DNA of 64,000 bases from an uncultured Oscillospiraceae bacterium (GTDB lineage Bacteria; Bacillota; Clostridia; Oscillospirales; Ruminococcaceae). The notes under the pieces were generated by a model, which was given only the letters and a program-made list of their open reading frames with translations, did no database searches and was not told the origin of the DNA. Positions 1 through 7,939 of this stretch are shown piece by piece. Every line of letters starts with the position of its first letter. Position 1 is the first letter of the stretch. The position numbers and the translations under genes are program-made. Location of the stretch: the NCBI GenBank assembly GCA_900548355.1, contig URKR01000002.1, positions 124,001 through 188,000 of the forward strand, given 5' to 3'.

Positions 1-1
1 G

Positions 2-331
2 GCCGAACTCTGCCGCCCGGGGCGCGATGTGCGTGACAGCCTGCCCAAACCGCTGCTCCGGTCCGATGTGATGGGCATGGAGGACCTGACCCCCGGCATG
101 GAATTGGTCGGCACCGTGCGAAACGTCATCGATTTTGGCGCGTTTGTCGATATCGGCGTCCACCAGGACGGCCTGGTCCACATTTCCCAGATTGCCGACC
201 GCTTTGTCAAGCACCCGCGCGACCTGCTCAAAGTGGGCCAGCGCGTGCGGGTGAAGGTGCTGGAAGTCAACCCGGCCAAAAAGCGCATTGCCCTTTCCAT
301 GAAAGGTGTTCCGCAGGAATATCCGCTCTGA
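2..331 (+). CDS. tex: Tex-like transcription accessory protein, C-terminal S1 domain (partial)
   Basis: The reading frame is open from the window edge and ends at TGA 329-331, so only the last 109 residues are visible. They contain one S1 RNA-binding domain with the run GAFVDIGVHQDGLVHIS, which is diagnostic of the C-terminus of Tex (YqgF/S1 family). Tex is a nucleic-acid-binding protein linked to transcription. The domain starts after a short linker (MEDLTPGM) and ends in KRIALSMK, as in full-length Tex. The N-terminal HTH, YqgF and HhH parts would lie upstream of the window. A rho-independent terminator follows 25 bp later. Family assignment is confident; the role in this organism is inferred. 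Confidence 0.88.
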   Translation, partial: AELCRPGRDVRDSLPKPLLRSDVMGMEDLTPGMELVGTVRNVIDFGAFVDIGVHQDGLVHISQIADRFVKHPRDLLKVGQRVRVKVLEVNPAKKRIALSMKGVPQEYPL

Positions 332-356
332 TTTGGATTGAATATGGATAAATGTT

Positions 357-389
357 GTGCCGCTGGGCGAGCCGCCCGGCGGCACTTTT
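357..389 (+). terminator. Terminator after tex
   Basis: GTGCCGC pairs with GCGGCAC, with an extra GGCG/CGCC inner stem, followed by TTTT. It lies 25 bp after the tex stop codon. Confidence 0.7.
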
Positions 390-621
390 GGCAAAGATTG
401 GGTAAAAAAACGGGAAAATTACAGTTTTGATAATTTATATATAAAAAGCAACGATTCGATAAAGACAATAATGTGAAGAAAAGGAAAACTTACCAACCAA
501 TTCTTGTGAGAGCGAACAAAACGGAAAATGAAGGAATCGCCTATTTGTGCAAGATGATGAAAAATGAAGGCGGAAAGTATGCAAAATGACTAAACGGACC
601 TTCCTGTGCTATACTATCGCT
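390..621 (+). other. AT-rich gene-free stretch upstream of the HPr-like gene
   Basis: About 230 bp rich in A runs within otherwise GC-rich DNA. It includes the 10-mer AAAATGAAGG at 525-534 and again at 561-570. ORFs crossing it have no ribosome binding site and no recognisable product. The promoter of the downstream gene is at its right end. I see no gene here. Confidence 0.5.
586..615 (+). promoter_or_regulatory. Likely promoter of the HPr-like operon
   Basis: -35 ATGACT (586-591), 18-nt spacer, -10 TATACT (610-615). The -10 is good and the -35 is weak. Confidence 0.5.
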
Positions 622-686
622 GTAAGGCAAAGGCAGGAGGGTAACCCACACCGCCCGCCTTACCCGCGCCGGAATGGGCCGGCGCG
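622..686 (+). promoter_or_regulatory. Structured 5' leader with two hairpins
   Basis: GTAAGGC (622-628) pairs with GCCTTAC (657-663). Directly after it CGCGCCGG (665-672) pairs with CCGGCGCG (679-686) across a 6-nt loop. Both sit between the promoter and the GGAGG at 700-704. Neither is followed by a U run, so they look like leader structure rather than a terminator. Confidence 0.5.
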
Positions 687-712
687 CGGGGATATGTATG
701 GAGGTCTTTTTT

Positions 713-934
713 ATGGTAAGACAAGTCAAGGTTTCCAACTTCGCCGAAGTTCAGGGGATCGTGTCTGCCGCTGCCAAATGCTACAACGAGGTTGGCGTGC
801 ATGACATGAAGGGCAGCATCGCCGATGCCAAGAGCATCCTCGGTATGATGAGCCTGGATTACAGCCGCCCCGTACAGATCGTCTGCGATGACGAACATGA
901 CATGGACAGCGTGATGCGTGCCCTGAAACAGTGA
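713..934 (+). CDS. HPr-like protein lacking the phosphocarrier histidine
   Basis: 73 residues, close to the usual HPr length of 85-90. The C-terminal half carries the HPr Ser46-region pattern, here DAKSILGMMSL at residues 39-48 with Ser41. The N-terminal active-site loop, which in true HPr contains His15 followed by Ala-Arg-Pro, reads EVQGIVSAA, with no histidine and no arginine. It therefore cannot act as a normal PTS phosphocarrier. It could be a regulatory paralogue, as Crh is in Bacillus, but that is inference. The ATG at 713 is chosen over one 39 bp upstream because GGAGG at 700-704 sits 8 bp before it. A 39-residue ORF follows, probably in the same transcript. Confidence 0.7.
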   Translation: MVRQVKVSNFAEVQGIVSAAAKCYNEVGVHDMKGSIADAKSILGMMSLDYSRPVQIVCDDEHDMDSVMRALKQ

Positions 935-991
935 AATAACGAAACCAAATTCCGTTGCCCGTTGGCAACCCAAACTAAAGGAGAGATTCGT

Positions 992-1111
992 ATGTCTAAG
1001 TATCTTTTTGCGAGTCTGATGACCGGTATCCGCCTGAATATCGAGGACCCCACCGCCGCTGATGTGCGGGAGGCCGTCGCCCTGGCCCGTGATGCCCAGC
1101 AGAACCAGTAA
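992..1111 (+). CDS. 39-residue small protein, unknown function
   Basis: A complete ORF of 40 codons with a good ribosome binding site (AAAGGAGAG at 977-985) ends 26 bp before a strong terminator. The N-terminal half is mildly hydrophobic and the C-terminal half is a likely amphipathic helix rich in Ala, Asp and Arg (DPTAADVREAVALARDA). No family is recognised. It lies 57 bp after the HPr-like gene with no separate promoter visible, so the two are probably co-transcribed. Translation is supported only by the ribosome binding site and the context. Confidence 0.55.
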   Translation: MSKYLFASLMTGIRLNIEDPTAADVREAVALARDAQQNQ

Positions 1112-1136
1112 GCAGACACAGCCGTTTCACACGGCA

Positions 1137-1184
1137 TAAAAGCGGCGCACCGCAGAGCAATTTCTGCGGTGCGCCGCTTTTTTG
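1137..1184 (+). terminator. Strong, possibly bidirectional terminator
   Basis: AGCGGCGCACCGCAGA pairs with the mirrored arm TCTGCGGTGCGCCGCT (one-base slip) and is followed by six T. Four A precede it, so it could also end the convergent MATE gene. Confidence 0.85.
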
Positions 1185-1196
1185 TCTGCCGGGGGC

Positions 1197-2552
1197 TCAA
1201 ATAACCTTGTGGTTCATCCAGCGCCCGCGCACAAACCGGACAACGAACAGCATGCCGCGGAAAATCCAGTCAATAAACATCCCGAGCCACACACCCAGCA
1301 GCCCCATATTCATCTGCAGTACAAAATAGTAGCTCAGCATAACCCGGAACAGCCACATGCTGATGATGCTGACCGTCATGGTGTATTTGGCGTCGCCGCC
1401 TGCGCGCAGCGCGTTGGGCAGGGTAAAGCTTGTCGCCCAGAAGAAGATGCTGAACACAGCAAACCAATGCAGCACCTGTTCGCACATCACGGTGGCTTCG
1501 GTCGAAAGGTTATACAGCCGGCACAGTGCCGGCGCACCCAAAAACAGTGCGGTGTTGGTAACGGCAAGCCCGGCCATGGCCAGCCCCCATAAGCCCATCG
1601 CATACCGCTTGGCCTGTCGCTTGTCTCCCGCACCCAGGCATTGGCCCACCACGGGGATCATGGCCAGGCTCATCGTATTGCCCGGGATGTTTGCCAGCCC
1701 GCTGATGGAGTTGGCCACTGCGTTGGCCGCAATGGCCGAAGTACCCAAGGTCGAAGTCAGACTGCTGACACAGAGCTTGCCGATCTGAAACATGCCGTTT
1801 TCAAGCCCGGAAGGAATCCCGATGCCCAGTATGCGCAGGATCATGCCGCGCTCCGGCCGCATATCGGCCAGGTGGGCGATGCGCAGCGGGTTTTCAAATT
1901 GCTGCTGCTGCCAAAACACCCACACCGCCGCAAAAATCCGACCGACGAGGGTGGCCAGCGCCGCGCCGAACACACCCCAGTCGAAACCGTAGATCAGCAG
2001 CGCGTTGCCGCAGATGTTGATGATGTTCATGACCAGGCTGGCCAGCATGCTGACCCGGCTGTTGCCCTGGGCGCGGAACAGCGCCGCGCCGGCATTGTAA
2101 AATCCCAAAAACGGGTAGGAAAGTGCGCTCAGAATGAAATAGGTTTCGGCGTAGCCCATCACGTCGTCCTCAATCCGGCCGAACACCAGCCGCAGGATCG
2201 GCCGGCAGAAACACAGGGCCAGAACCATCACGCTCAGGGTGGAAACCGCCAGAACCGTATACAGCTGGGCCGCGCTGCGCCGTGCGTTTTCAGCGTCACG
2301 CCGGCCCAGGTACTGGCTGCCAATCACCGCGCCGCCGGTGGCCAGGGCGGAAAGGATCTGGATAATCAGTACGTTGATGCTGTCCACCAGGCTTACGCTG
2401 GAAACGGCCGCTTCGCCTACGCCAGAAACCATCAGCGTGTCGGCCATGCCCATTGTTACGCTCAGCACCTGTTCGATCAACATCGGCCAGATCAGCGCCG
2501 TCAACCGTTGCCGGTTGAACAGCGGGGCGGACCGGGCGACGGTAGCCTCCAT
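1197..2552 (-). CDS. MATE family multidrug/cation antiporter
   Basis: About 451 residues with twelve hydrophobic segments and two homologous halves, the normal size for the MATE (NorM/DinF) family. The N-terminus LIWPMLIEQVLSVTMGMADT and the internal SQYLGRRDAENARR stretch are typical. Such proteins export drugs or metabolites across the cytoplasmic membrane using a Na+ or H+ gradient; the substrate cannot be read from sequence. I prefer the ATG at 2552, with AGGAAG 11 bp upstream, over a GTG at 2564 that overlaps the same ribosome binding site. It is monocistronic, behind its own promoter at 2607-2635. Confidence 0.9.
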   Translation of the reverse strand: MEATVARSAPLFNRQRLTALIWPMLIEQVLSVTMGMADTLMVSGVGEAAVSSVSLVDSINVLIIQILSALATGGAVIGSQYLGRRDAENARRSAAQLYTVLAVSTLSVMVLALCFCRPILRLVFGRIEDDVMGYAETYFILSALSYPFLGFYNAGAALFRAQGNSRVSMLASLVMNIINICGNALLIYGFDWGVFGAALATLVGRIFAAVWVFWQQQQFENPLRIAHLADMRPERGMILRILGIGIPSGLENGMFQIGKLCVSSLTSTLGTSAIAANAVANSISGLANIPGNTMSLAMIPVVGQCLGAGDKRQAKRYAMGLWGLAMAGLAVTNTALFLGAPALCRLYNLSTEATVMCEQVLHWFAVFSIFFWATSFTLPNALRAGGDAKYTMTVSIISMWLFRVMLSYYFVLQMNMGLLGVWLGMFIDWIFRGMLFVVRFVRGRWMNHKVI

Positions 2553-2606
2553 CGTTTCAAACACTTCCTATGCCAAATTCCGCAGCACGGCTGCGGTTCG
2601 GCCCCC

Positions 2607-2635
2607 ATTATACGGCGGTGGAAAGGGCAAGTCAA
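2607..2635 (-). promoter_or_regulatory. SigA-type promoter of the MATE gene
   Basis: On the minus strand: TTGACT (2635-2630), 17-nt spacer, TATAAT (2612-2607). This is a near-perfect match to the consensus, about 55 bp before the start codon. Confidence 0.85.
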
Positions 2636-2767
2636 CACAGGAGGCGAACGAACCGATCTTGCGCTGCCAAGTCGGCAAAAATGGTGCGAAAAGCAAGGGA
2701 AACCGCAATTTTGGCCCGTGAACCCGGCATATTGTGACACTATACAAATCGGCGGCCAAGGCGTATA
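2636..2767. other. Spacer between MATE promoter and regulator terminators
   Basis: Part of the gene-free interval 2553-2918. Besides the MATE promoter and the two minus-strand hairpins listed separately, I see nothing functional in it. Confidence 0.4.
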
Positions 2768-2800
2768 ATAAAAGCCGAAGGGAGATTTTCCCATCGGCTT
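2768..2800 (-). terminator. Second terminator-like hairpin downstream of the YheO-type gene
   Basis: On the minus strand AAGCCGATGGGA pairs with TCCCTTCGGCTT, followed by TTATT. It lies beyond the stronger terminator at 2875-2899 and may be a backup. Confidence 0.5.
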
Positions 2801-2874
2801 GGAGCAAAAATGTGGCGTGATGTACAAAGGGCAGGGGCGGATGAATCCGGGGTTCCCTTGCGTATCCTGACCTG

Positions 2875-2899
2875 CAAAAAGGGCGCGGCAGACCGCGCG
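2875..2899 (-). terminator. Terminator of the YheO-type regulator
   Basis: On the minus strand GCGCGG-TCTG-CCGCGC is followed by CCTTTTTG, 20 bp after the stop codon. Confidence 0.8.
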
Positions 2900-2918
2900 G
2901 CTGGCCTTTCGGCCGTGG

Positions 2919-3566
2919 TCAATACGGCTGGGCCTCTTTGTTCAGGTACCGATACACGGTTGGCACCGATACGCCCAGCTGTTTGGCAATTTCCGGAATG
3001 GCGCCTTTCATCCGCAGGATACCGGCATCCTGCAGGTGGTGGACAATTTTCACCTTTTCCTGCAGCGAAAGGCGGGCGGGCAGCGCGCCGCAGGCGGCCA
3101 CTTCCTCGGCAATGCGGCTGCGCATCAGTGCCGTTACGGTATCGCTTTCTTCTTCGCGGTTCGCTTCCGGGCAGGTCAGGCCGAAACGGTCCAGCAGTTT
3201 GTTTACCACTAGGCCCAGTTCCTGGGCATCGGACAGGCTTTTGCTGATGCAGAGCAGCCCGATCAGCCTGTTCTGGTTTCGGATGTAATAAGCGTAGGAC
3301 AAAACATCGCCCTGTTCGGTGTGCCGCAGGGTGCCGGGGCAAAAGCTTTCCTTTTCGCCGGCGGCGCGTGTCAGCAGAGCCTGGGCGGGCTGGCTCTGCG
3401 GGTCGCCCACGGTGCGGGCGGCGGGGCTGTTATATACGGCGGCCAGTGTGTGGCCGGGTTTGGTCAAATCGTGTACCACAACCTCGCACCCCTGGCCCAA
3501 CACATGGGCCAAAAAAGGTGTCAATCGTACATACTGGTCGATGATTTCCTCGTCTTTCACAAACAT
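2919..3566 (-). CDS. YheO/DauR-family transcriptional regulator (PAS-like plus HTH)
   Basis: 215 residues. Residues about 10-120 form the YheO-like PAS domain (FLAHVLGQGCEVVVHDL, then NRLIGLLCI). Residues about 160-213 form the HTH_22 DNA-binding domain, ending IAKQLGVSVPTVYRYLN. Both the domain order and the length match the family, whose best-studied member DauR controls D-arginine catabolism. The gene is divergent from a PatB/MalY-type PLP enzyme across 221 bp containing two inverted repeats, so it probably regulates that gene and itself. The ligand is unknown. Confidence 0.85.
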   Translation of the reverse strand: MFVKDEEIIDQYVRLTPFLAHVLGQGCEVVVHDLTKPGHTLAAVYNSPAARTVGDPQSQPAQALLTRAAGEKESFCPGTLRHTEQGDVLSYAYYIRNQNRLIGLLCISKSLSDAQELGLVVNKLLDRFGLTCPEANREEESDTVTALMRSRIAEEVAACGALPARLSLQEKVKIVHHLQDAGILRMKGAIPEIAKQLGVSVPTVYRYLNKEAQPY

Positions 3567-3610
3567 ACGCTCCCCTCAGCCAGGAAAAGTTTGCATTTGC
3601 TGCTGACCGC

Positions 3611-3648
3611 TTATCAAAAGATAACAGAAATTTGTCCTGCTTGCAAGC
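3611..3648. promoter_or_regulatory. Two inverted repeats in the divergent yheO-like/patB region
   Basis: TTATC-AAAA-GATAA (3611-3624) and the perfect 10-bp palindrome GCTTGCAAGC (3639-3648). They lie between the divergent genes and are candidate operators for the YheO-type regulator. The binding site of that family in Firmicutes is not known to me. Confidence 0.35.
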
Positions 3649-3787
3649 GGCAATATGCACAAAGCTTTGCGCCAAAATCCGCGTGGTTTGGGCGGCGCAC
3701 GGAGGCCTGCCGGGGCCGCGCGTTTTTCAAACGGAAGGCCAGCCCGTGCCGGTATGCCGCCATGGGCTTCAAGGAAGGAGAATTCTT

Positions 3788-4993
3788 ATGCAGTTTGATT
3801 TTACCTCAATCATGGATCGTCACAACCAGGACGCCATTGCGGTGGATGGCCTGGGCCAGGGCTTTGCCCCCAAACCTCCGAAGGAAGGCTTTGATGTGAT
3901 TCCGATGTGGGTGGCGGATATGAACTTCCCAACCGCCCCCTCAATCCCTGAAGCAATCATTCGGCGCGCAGCCCACCCGGCCTACGGGTATTTCACCCCC
4001 ACCCGGGCTTATTATGATGCAATCATCGGTTGGCAGCGCCAGCGCAACGGCGTTGAAAACCTGACCCCGGCCGATATAGGGTATGAGAACGGCGTGCTCG
4101 GCGGTGTGGTCAGCGCATTGAGCGCTTTCGCTGCACCCGGCGACCCGGTTCTTCTGCACAGCCCGACCTACATCGGTTTTACCCATTGCATTGAGGATAA
4201 CGGTTTCAAGATTATCCACAGCCCCCTCAAACAGGATGAAGCCGGCGTCTGGCGGATGGACTATGCGGATATGGACCGCAAGCTCAAAGAAAACCATATC
4301 CACGTTGCAGTTTTCTGCAGCCCGCACAACCCCTGCGGCCGCGTGTGGGAGCGCGCTGAGATCGAACAGGCAATGGAAATTTACCGCAATAATGACTGCC
4401 TTGTCATCTCGGATGAAATCTGGTCTGACCTGCTGCTCTTCGGCAACAAGCACATTCCGACCCAATCCGTCAGTGAGGATGCCCGCCGCCGCACCGTTGC
4501 GCTCTATGCGCCGTCCAAAACGTTCAACCTGGCCGGCCTTGTCGGCAGTTACCACATTATCTATGACTCTTATCTGCGTGACCGCGTTGCGGCCAAGGCG
4601 TCGAAGAGCCATTACAATGCAATGAACGTTCTCTCGATGCACGCGCTGATCGGCGGCTACAGCGAAACCGGCGCGGCCTGGGTCGATGCACTCTGCGAGG
4701 TGCTCTCGGCCAATGTTGATTACGCCTGCCGCTATATCGCCGAGCATTTTGCGGGCGTCAAGGTCAGCCGCCCGCAGGGCACCTATATGCTTTTCCTCGA
4801 TTGCACAGACTGGTGTGCGGCCCACGGCAAAACTATCGACTGGGTTGAGCAGGCCGGCTGGGATGTCGGCGTTGCCTGGCAGGATGGCCGAATGTTCCAC
4901 GGCCCCTGCGCAATCCGTATGAACCTTGCCCTGCCGCTCTCCCGCGTGCAGGAAGCGTTTGAGCGTCTTGACCGGCACGTTTTTAACGCGTGA
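3788..4993 (+). CDS. patB: PatB/MalY-type PLP-dependent aminotransferase (C-S beta-lyase)
   Basis: 401 residues, fold-type I aminotransferase. The N-terminal PMWVADMNF and the HNPCGRVW stretch are characteristic of the MalY/PatB subgroup, which cleaves cystathionine and related cysteine conjugates. The PLP-binding lysine is K244 in APSKTFNLAGL. SDEIWSDL holds the aspartate that contacts the PLP ring. The start is the ATG at 3788, behind AAGGAGG; the frame is open further upstream but without a ribosome binding site. It is divergent from the YheO-type regulator. Subgroup assignment is good; the true substrate (cystathionine, D-amino acids or other thioethers) is uncertain. Confidence 0.85.
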   Translation: MQFDFTSIMDRHNQDAIAVDGLGQGFAPKPPKEGFDVIPMWVADMNFPTAPSIPEAIIRRAAHPAYGYFTPTRAYYDAIIGWQRQRNGVENLTPADIGYENGVLGGVVSALSAFAAPGDPVLLHSPTYIGFTHCIEDNGFKIIHSPLKQDEAGVWRMDYADMDRKLKENHIHVAVFCSPHNPCGRVWERAEIEQAMEIYRNNDCLVISDEIWSDLLLFGNKHIPTQSVSEDARRRTVALYAPSKTFNLAGLVGSYHIIYDSYLRDRVAAKASKSHYNAMNVLSMHALIGGYSETGAAWVDALCEVLSANVDYACRYIAEHFAGVKVSRPQGTYMLFLDCTDWCAAHGKTIDWVEQAGWDVGVAWQDGRMFHGPCAIRMNLALPLSRVQEAFERLDRHVFNA

Positions 4994-5095
4994 TTTTCCC
5001 GGTTGGGGGCCAAAACAAAAAAGTCCGAAATCTGTAAGACCGCTGCCTGTGCGGCGGTTGGCCCACAGTATGTCAAATTTTACGGCATGCTGAAA

Positions 5096-5130
5096 CGGCG
5101 GGCAGCCCGGATGGCTGCCCGCCGCTTTTG
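5096..5130 (+). terminator. Terminator between patB and ogt
   Basis: GGCGGGCAGCC pairs with GGCTGCCCGCC across a short loop and is followed by GCTTTTG. It abuts the stop codon of the convergent ogt gene. Confidence 0.8.
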
Positions 5131-5131
5131 T

Positions 5132-5620
5132 CTATGCTCGATGTGCCGCTTCCAGCGCCAGCAGCTGCCGTTTGACAGCCAGCCCGCCGGCGTACCCGCC
5201 AAGCCCGCCGCCTGCGTTGACAACCCGGTGGCAGGGGATCACAATGGCCAGCGGGTTGTGGTGGTTGGCCTGCCCCACAGCCCGCGCGCCGCGCGGGCAG
5301 CCCACTGCGGCCGCAAGCTCGGCATAGCTTTGGGTATGTGCATAGGGGATTGCACGCAGTGCCTGCCAGACCCGGCGCTGAAAATCGGTGCCCTGGCCTT
5401 CAAGAGAAAGCGGAACCGTAAAATCCCGCCGCCGCCCGGCGAAATATTCGTCCAGTTCGCAGGCGGCCCGGCGCAGCAGCGCGTCGGCTGCCTCTTCACC
5501 GGGGCGGTCGGGACCGGGCCCTTCCGCAAAGGCCACACGGCGCACCCCCCGCGCGTCGGCCTCCAGCCGCAGCCAGCCGACCGGAGTCCTGTGATAGAGA
5601 CTGGCAAGACATTCGTTCAT
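5132..5620 (-). CDS. ogt: Methylated-DNA--protein-cysteine methyltransferase
   Basis: 162 residues. The active-site motif PCHRV is at residues 129-133, with acceptor Cys130, preceded by AVGQANHHNPLAIVI, which is standard for the DNA-binding/active-site domain of Ogt/MGMT. The protein removes alkyl groups from O6-alkylguanine by irreversible transfer to itself. The N-terminal part (residues 1-70) is the usual RNase-H-like domain. The start ATG at 5620 has GGAGG about 8 bp upstream. It is a single gene with its own promoter. Confidence 0.95.
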   Translation of the reverse strand: MNECLASLYHRTPVGWLRLEADARGVRRVAFAEGPGPDRPGEEAADALLRRAACELDEYFAGRRRDFTVPLSLEGQGTDFQRRVWQALRAIPYAHTQSYAELAAAVGCPRGARAVGQANHHNPLAIVIPCHRVVNAGGGLGGYAGGLAVKRQLLALEAAHRA

Positions 5621-5680
5621 TGTAACGACCTCCCCGGGCGCAGGCCGCCGGCAATGCGGCGGACAGAATCTTTTACAACC

Positions 5681-5709
5681 ATTATATACGCACCTTTTTC
5701 CCTCTGCAA
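5681..5709 (-). promoter_or_regulatory. Promoter of ogt
   Basis: On the minus strand: TTGCAG (5709-5704), 17-nt spacer, TATAAT (5686-5681). Confidence 0.7.
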
Positions 5710-5763
5710 GGGCATATGTCCCTGCGGTGCGGCATATGGCTGCAAAAAAGGGGAGGGGATGCT

Positions 5764-7812
5764 ATGTCCAAACGTTGTCGAAACACGGCGCCGCGCACGG
5801 TGGTGCCCGGGCTGGACCGCCACATCCGCCGCCGGGTGCGCCTGTTTGCGGCGGCGGTGGCTGCAGTCTGCTTTGGCGGCCTTGCGGCGCGGCTGTTTAC
5901 GCTGCAGCTCATTGATCCCGATCACTATGCGGCACGCGCGGCCGACCAACAGCTGCGGGATACCGTGATCCCGGCCCCGCGCGGCGAAATCCGCGCGGCC
6001 GACGGTACGCTGCTGGCGGCCAGTGAAACCTGCTGGACGATCCGCGCCGCCCCGCGTGAATTGGAGGATGCGCTTGTTGCACCGGCTGCACAGGCATTGA
6101 GTGAAATCCTGGAAATCGATGCGGCGGGAACGCTTGAAAAGCTCAGCCAGCGCACCTCGAACGACTGCCTGCTGCGCCGCCGGGTTGACCGGGAAACTGC
6201 AGACGCCGTGCGCGCCTGGTGCGCGGATAACGGCGCCGAGGGGATTCAGATCAGGCAGGACACCCGCCGAGTTTACCCGGAAGGCGACTTTATGGGCGGG
6301 CTGCTTGGTTTTACGGATGTTGACAACGCCGGCCTCTGGGGACTGGAGCTTGCGTATAATGAAACGCTTACCGGCCAAAATGGCCGGGTGCTGACCGCCA
6401 AGAACGCCTGGGGCTATGATATGCCCGAACCTTACAGCACCCTGATTGAGCCGGTACCCGGAAACAGCCTGACCCTGACGATTGACGCGTCCATCCAGCA
6501 CTGGCTTGAAAGCGCTGTCGCTGCGGCTGTGCAGGAGCACAATGTTGCCTCGCGCGGCGTCGGCATTGTGATGGATGTCAACACCGGCGCGATCCTGGCA
6601 ATGACAAGCCAGCCGGACTATGACCCCAACGATCCGCGCACGATTCTGGATGAGACGCTGCGCGCCGAAATAGATGCCCTGACCGGAGAGGCGCGCAGCG
6701 AAGCGCTGCAAACAGCCCAGCAGGCCCAGTGGCGCAACAAGGCGATCAGCGATTTATATGAACCGGGCAGCGTTTTCAAGCTCATTACCTGCGCGGCTGC
6801 GCTGGATGCGGGGGCGGTTACAGCGGATTCCACCTTTGTCTGTGCGGGCAAGATCCGTGTTTCCGGCACGACCTTCCGCTGTGCGAACGGCCACATTCAC
6901 GGAACGGAAACGCTGGCGCAGGGGTTGGCGGCTTCCTGCAATCCCTGCTTTATCCAGGTTGGCGCGCGATTGGGCAAACAGGCCTTCTGTGATTACTTCG
7001 CTGCCTTTGGCCTGCGGGAAGCCACCGGCATTGATCTGCCCGGTGAAATCCGACGCAGCGAATATTATACCGCCGACTCGATGGGTCCGGTGGAACTGGC
7101 CAGCTGTTCGTTTGGTCAAAGCAGCAAGGTCAGCTACCTGCAGATGATTACAGCGGTGGCGGCGGTGGTCAACGGCGGGCGGCTTATGCAGCCATACCTT
7201 GTAGCGGAGATTGCCGACGCAGACGGCCAGCTGCTCTATCACAGGGAGCCGACGGTACGCCGGCAGGTGATTACACCCGAAACTTCGGCTGTGATGCGCA
7301 CCCTGATGGAAGGGGTTGTCACCGAAGGAACCGGCAAAAACGGCGCGGTGGCCGGCTACCGTGTCGGCGGAAAGACCGGCACAAGCCAAAAGCTGGACAG
7401 CGAAGACCCCGCCGCCCGTATTGCGAGCTTTGCCGCAGTTGCCCCGATTGAAGACCCGAAAATCGCCGTGCTGATCTGCCTGGACGAACCCCACAGCTGG
7501 ACGACGAGCGGCGGCGCGCTGGCCGGGCCGGTTGCCGCGGCCGTGCTGGAACAGGCGCTGCCGCACCTGGGGGTCGCGCCAAGTTTTACAGCCGAAGAAC
7601 AGGAAACCCTGTTTGCCGTGGTACCGGATGTGACCGGCTGGCGCACGGGGGCGGCCCGGCAGGCGCTGGCCGCCGCCGGTTTTGACGCAGCGCTGGTGGG
7701 GGAAGCCGAACGCGTGCAGAGCCAATACCCGGCGGCCGGGATCACGGCGCGCAAAGGTTCCGCTGTTTCGCTGGATACCACCGGCGGCTATGACCCGGCT
7801 GCGGATGTGTAA
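5764..7812 (+). CDS. Penicillin-binding protein 2 / SpoVD-like transpeptidase with PASTA domain
   Basis: 682 residues. A basic N-terminus and one membrane anchor (residues about 22-45, LFAAAVAAVCFGGLAA) are followed by the PBP dimerisation domain (from about residue 70, PAPRGEI). The transpeptidase domain has the catalytic SVFK (Ser336, Lys339), SCN and KTGT (537-540). A C-terminal PASTA repeat follows (about 620-680, VVPDVTGW). This architecture is that of class B PBPs such as SpoVD and PBP2x, which crosslink septal or spore-cortex peptidoglycan outside the membrane. The start is the ATG at 5764 behind GGGAGGGGA. It is not next to mraY or mur genes, so it is probably a second FtsI-type paralogue. 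Division versus spore role is unresolved. Confidence 0.9.
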   Translation: MSKRCRNTAPRTVVPGLDRHIRRRVRLFAAAVAAVCFGGLAARLFTLQLIDPDHYAARAADQQLRDTVIPAPRGEIRAADGTLLAASETCWTIRAAPRELEDALVAPAAQALSEILEIDAAGTLEKLSQRTSNDCLLRRRVDRETADAVRAWCADNGAEGIQIRQDTRRVYPEGDFMGGLLGFTDVDNAGLWGLELAYNETLTGQNGRVLTAKNAWGYDMPEPYSTLIEPVPGNSLTLTIDASIQHWLESAVAAAVQEHNVASRGVGIVMDVNTGAILAMTSQPDYDPNDPRTILDETLRAEIDALTGEARSEALQTAQQAQWRNKAISDLYEPGSVFKLITCAAALDAGAVTADSTFVCAGKIRVSGTTFRCANGHIHGTETLAQGLAASCNPCFIQVGARLGKQAFCDYFAAFGLREATGIDLPGEIRRSEYYTADSMGPVELASCSFGQSSKVSYLQMITAVAAVVNGGRLMQPYLVAEIADADGQLLYHREPTVRRQVITPETSAVMRTLMEGVVTEGTGKNGAVAGYRVGGKTGTSQKLDSEDPAARIASFAAVAPIEDPKIAVLICLDEPHSWTTSGGALAGPVAAAVLEQALPHLGVAPSFTAEEQETLFAVVPDVTGWRTGAARQALAAAGFDAALVGEAERVQSQYPAAGITARKGSAVSLDTTGGYDPAADV

Positions 7813-7818
7813 TGTTTT

Positions 7819-7847
7819 GCCGTCCGGCGCTGCCGGACGGCAATTTT
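7819..7847 (+). terminator. Terminator after the PBP gene
   Basis: GCCGTCCGGC-GCT-GCCGGACGGC followed by AATTTT. Confidence 0.75.
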
Positions 7848-7870
7848 CATAGTTTATTCACGGAATTTTA

Positions 7871-7898
7871 TTGTTTCTTTGCATTTTCATGGTATACT
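7871..7898 (+). promoter_or_regulatory. Promoter of the ABC ATPase/FtsX-type permease operon
   Basis: TTGTTT (7871-7876), 16-nt spacer, TATACT (7893-7898). Confidence 0.6.
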
Positions 7899-7939
7899 GA
7901 ACATGTGTATAAATTGCATCGCCGCAAAGGAGCCCGCGC

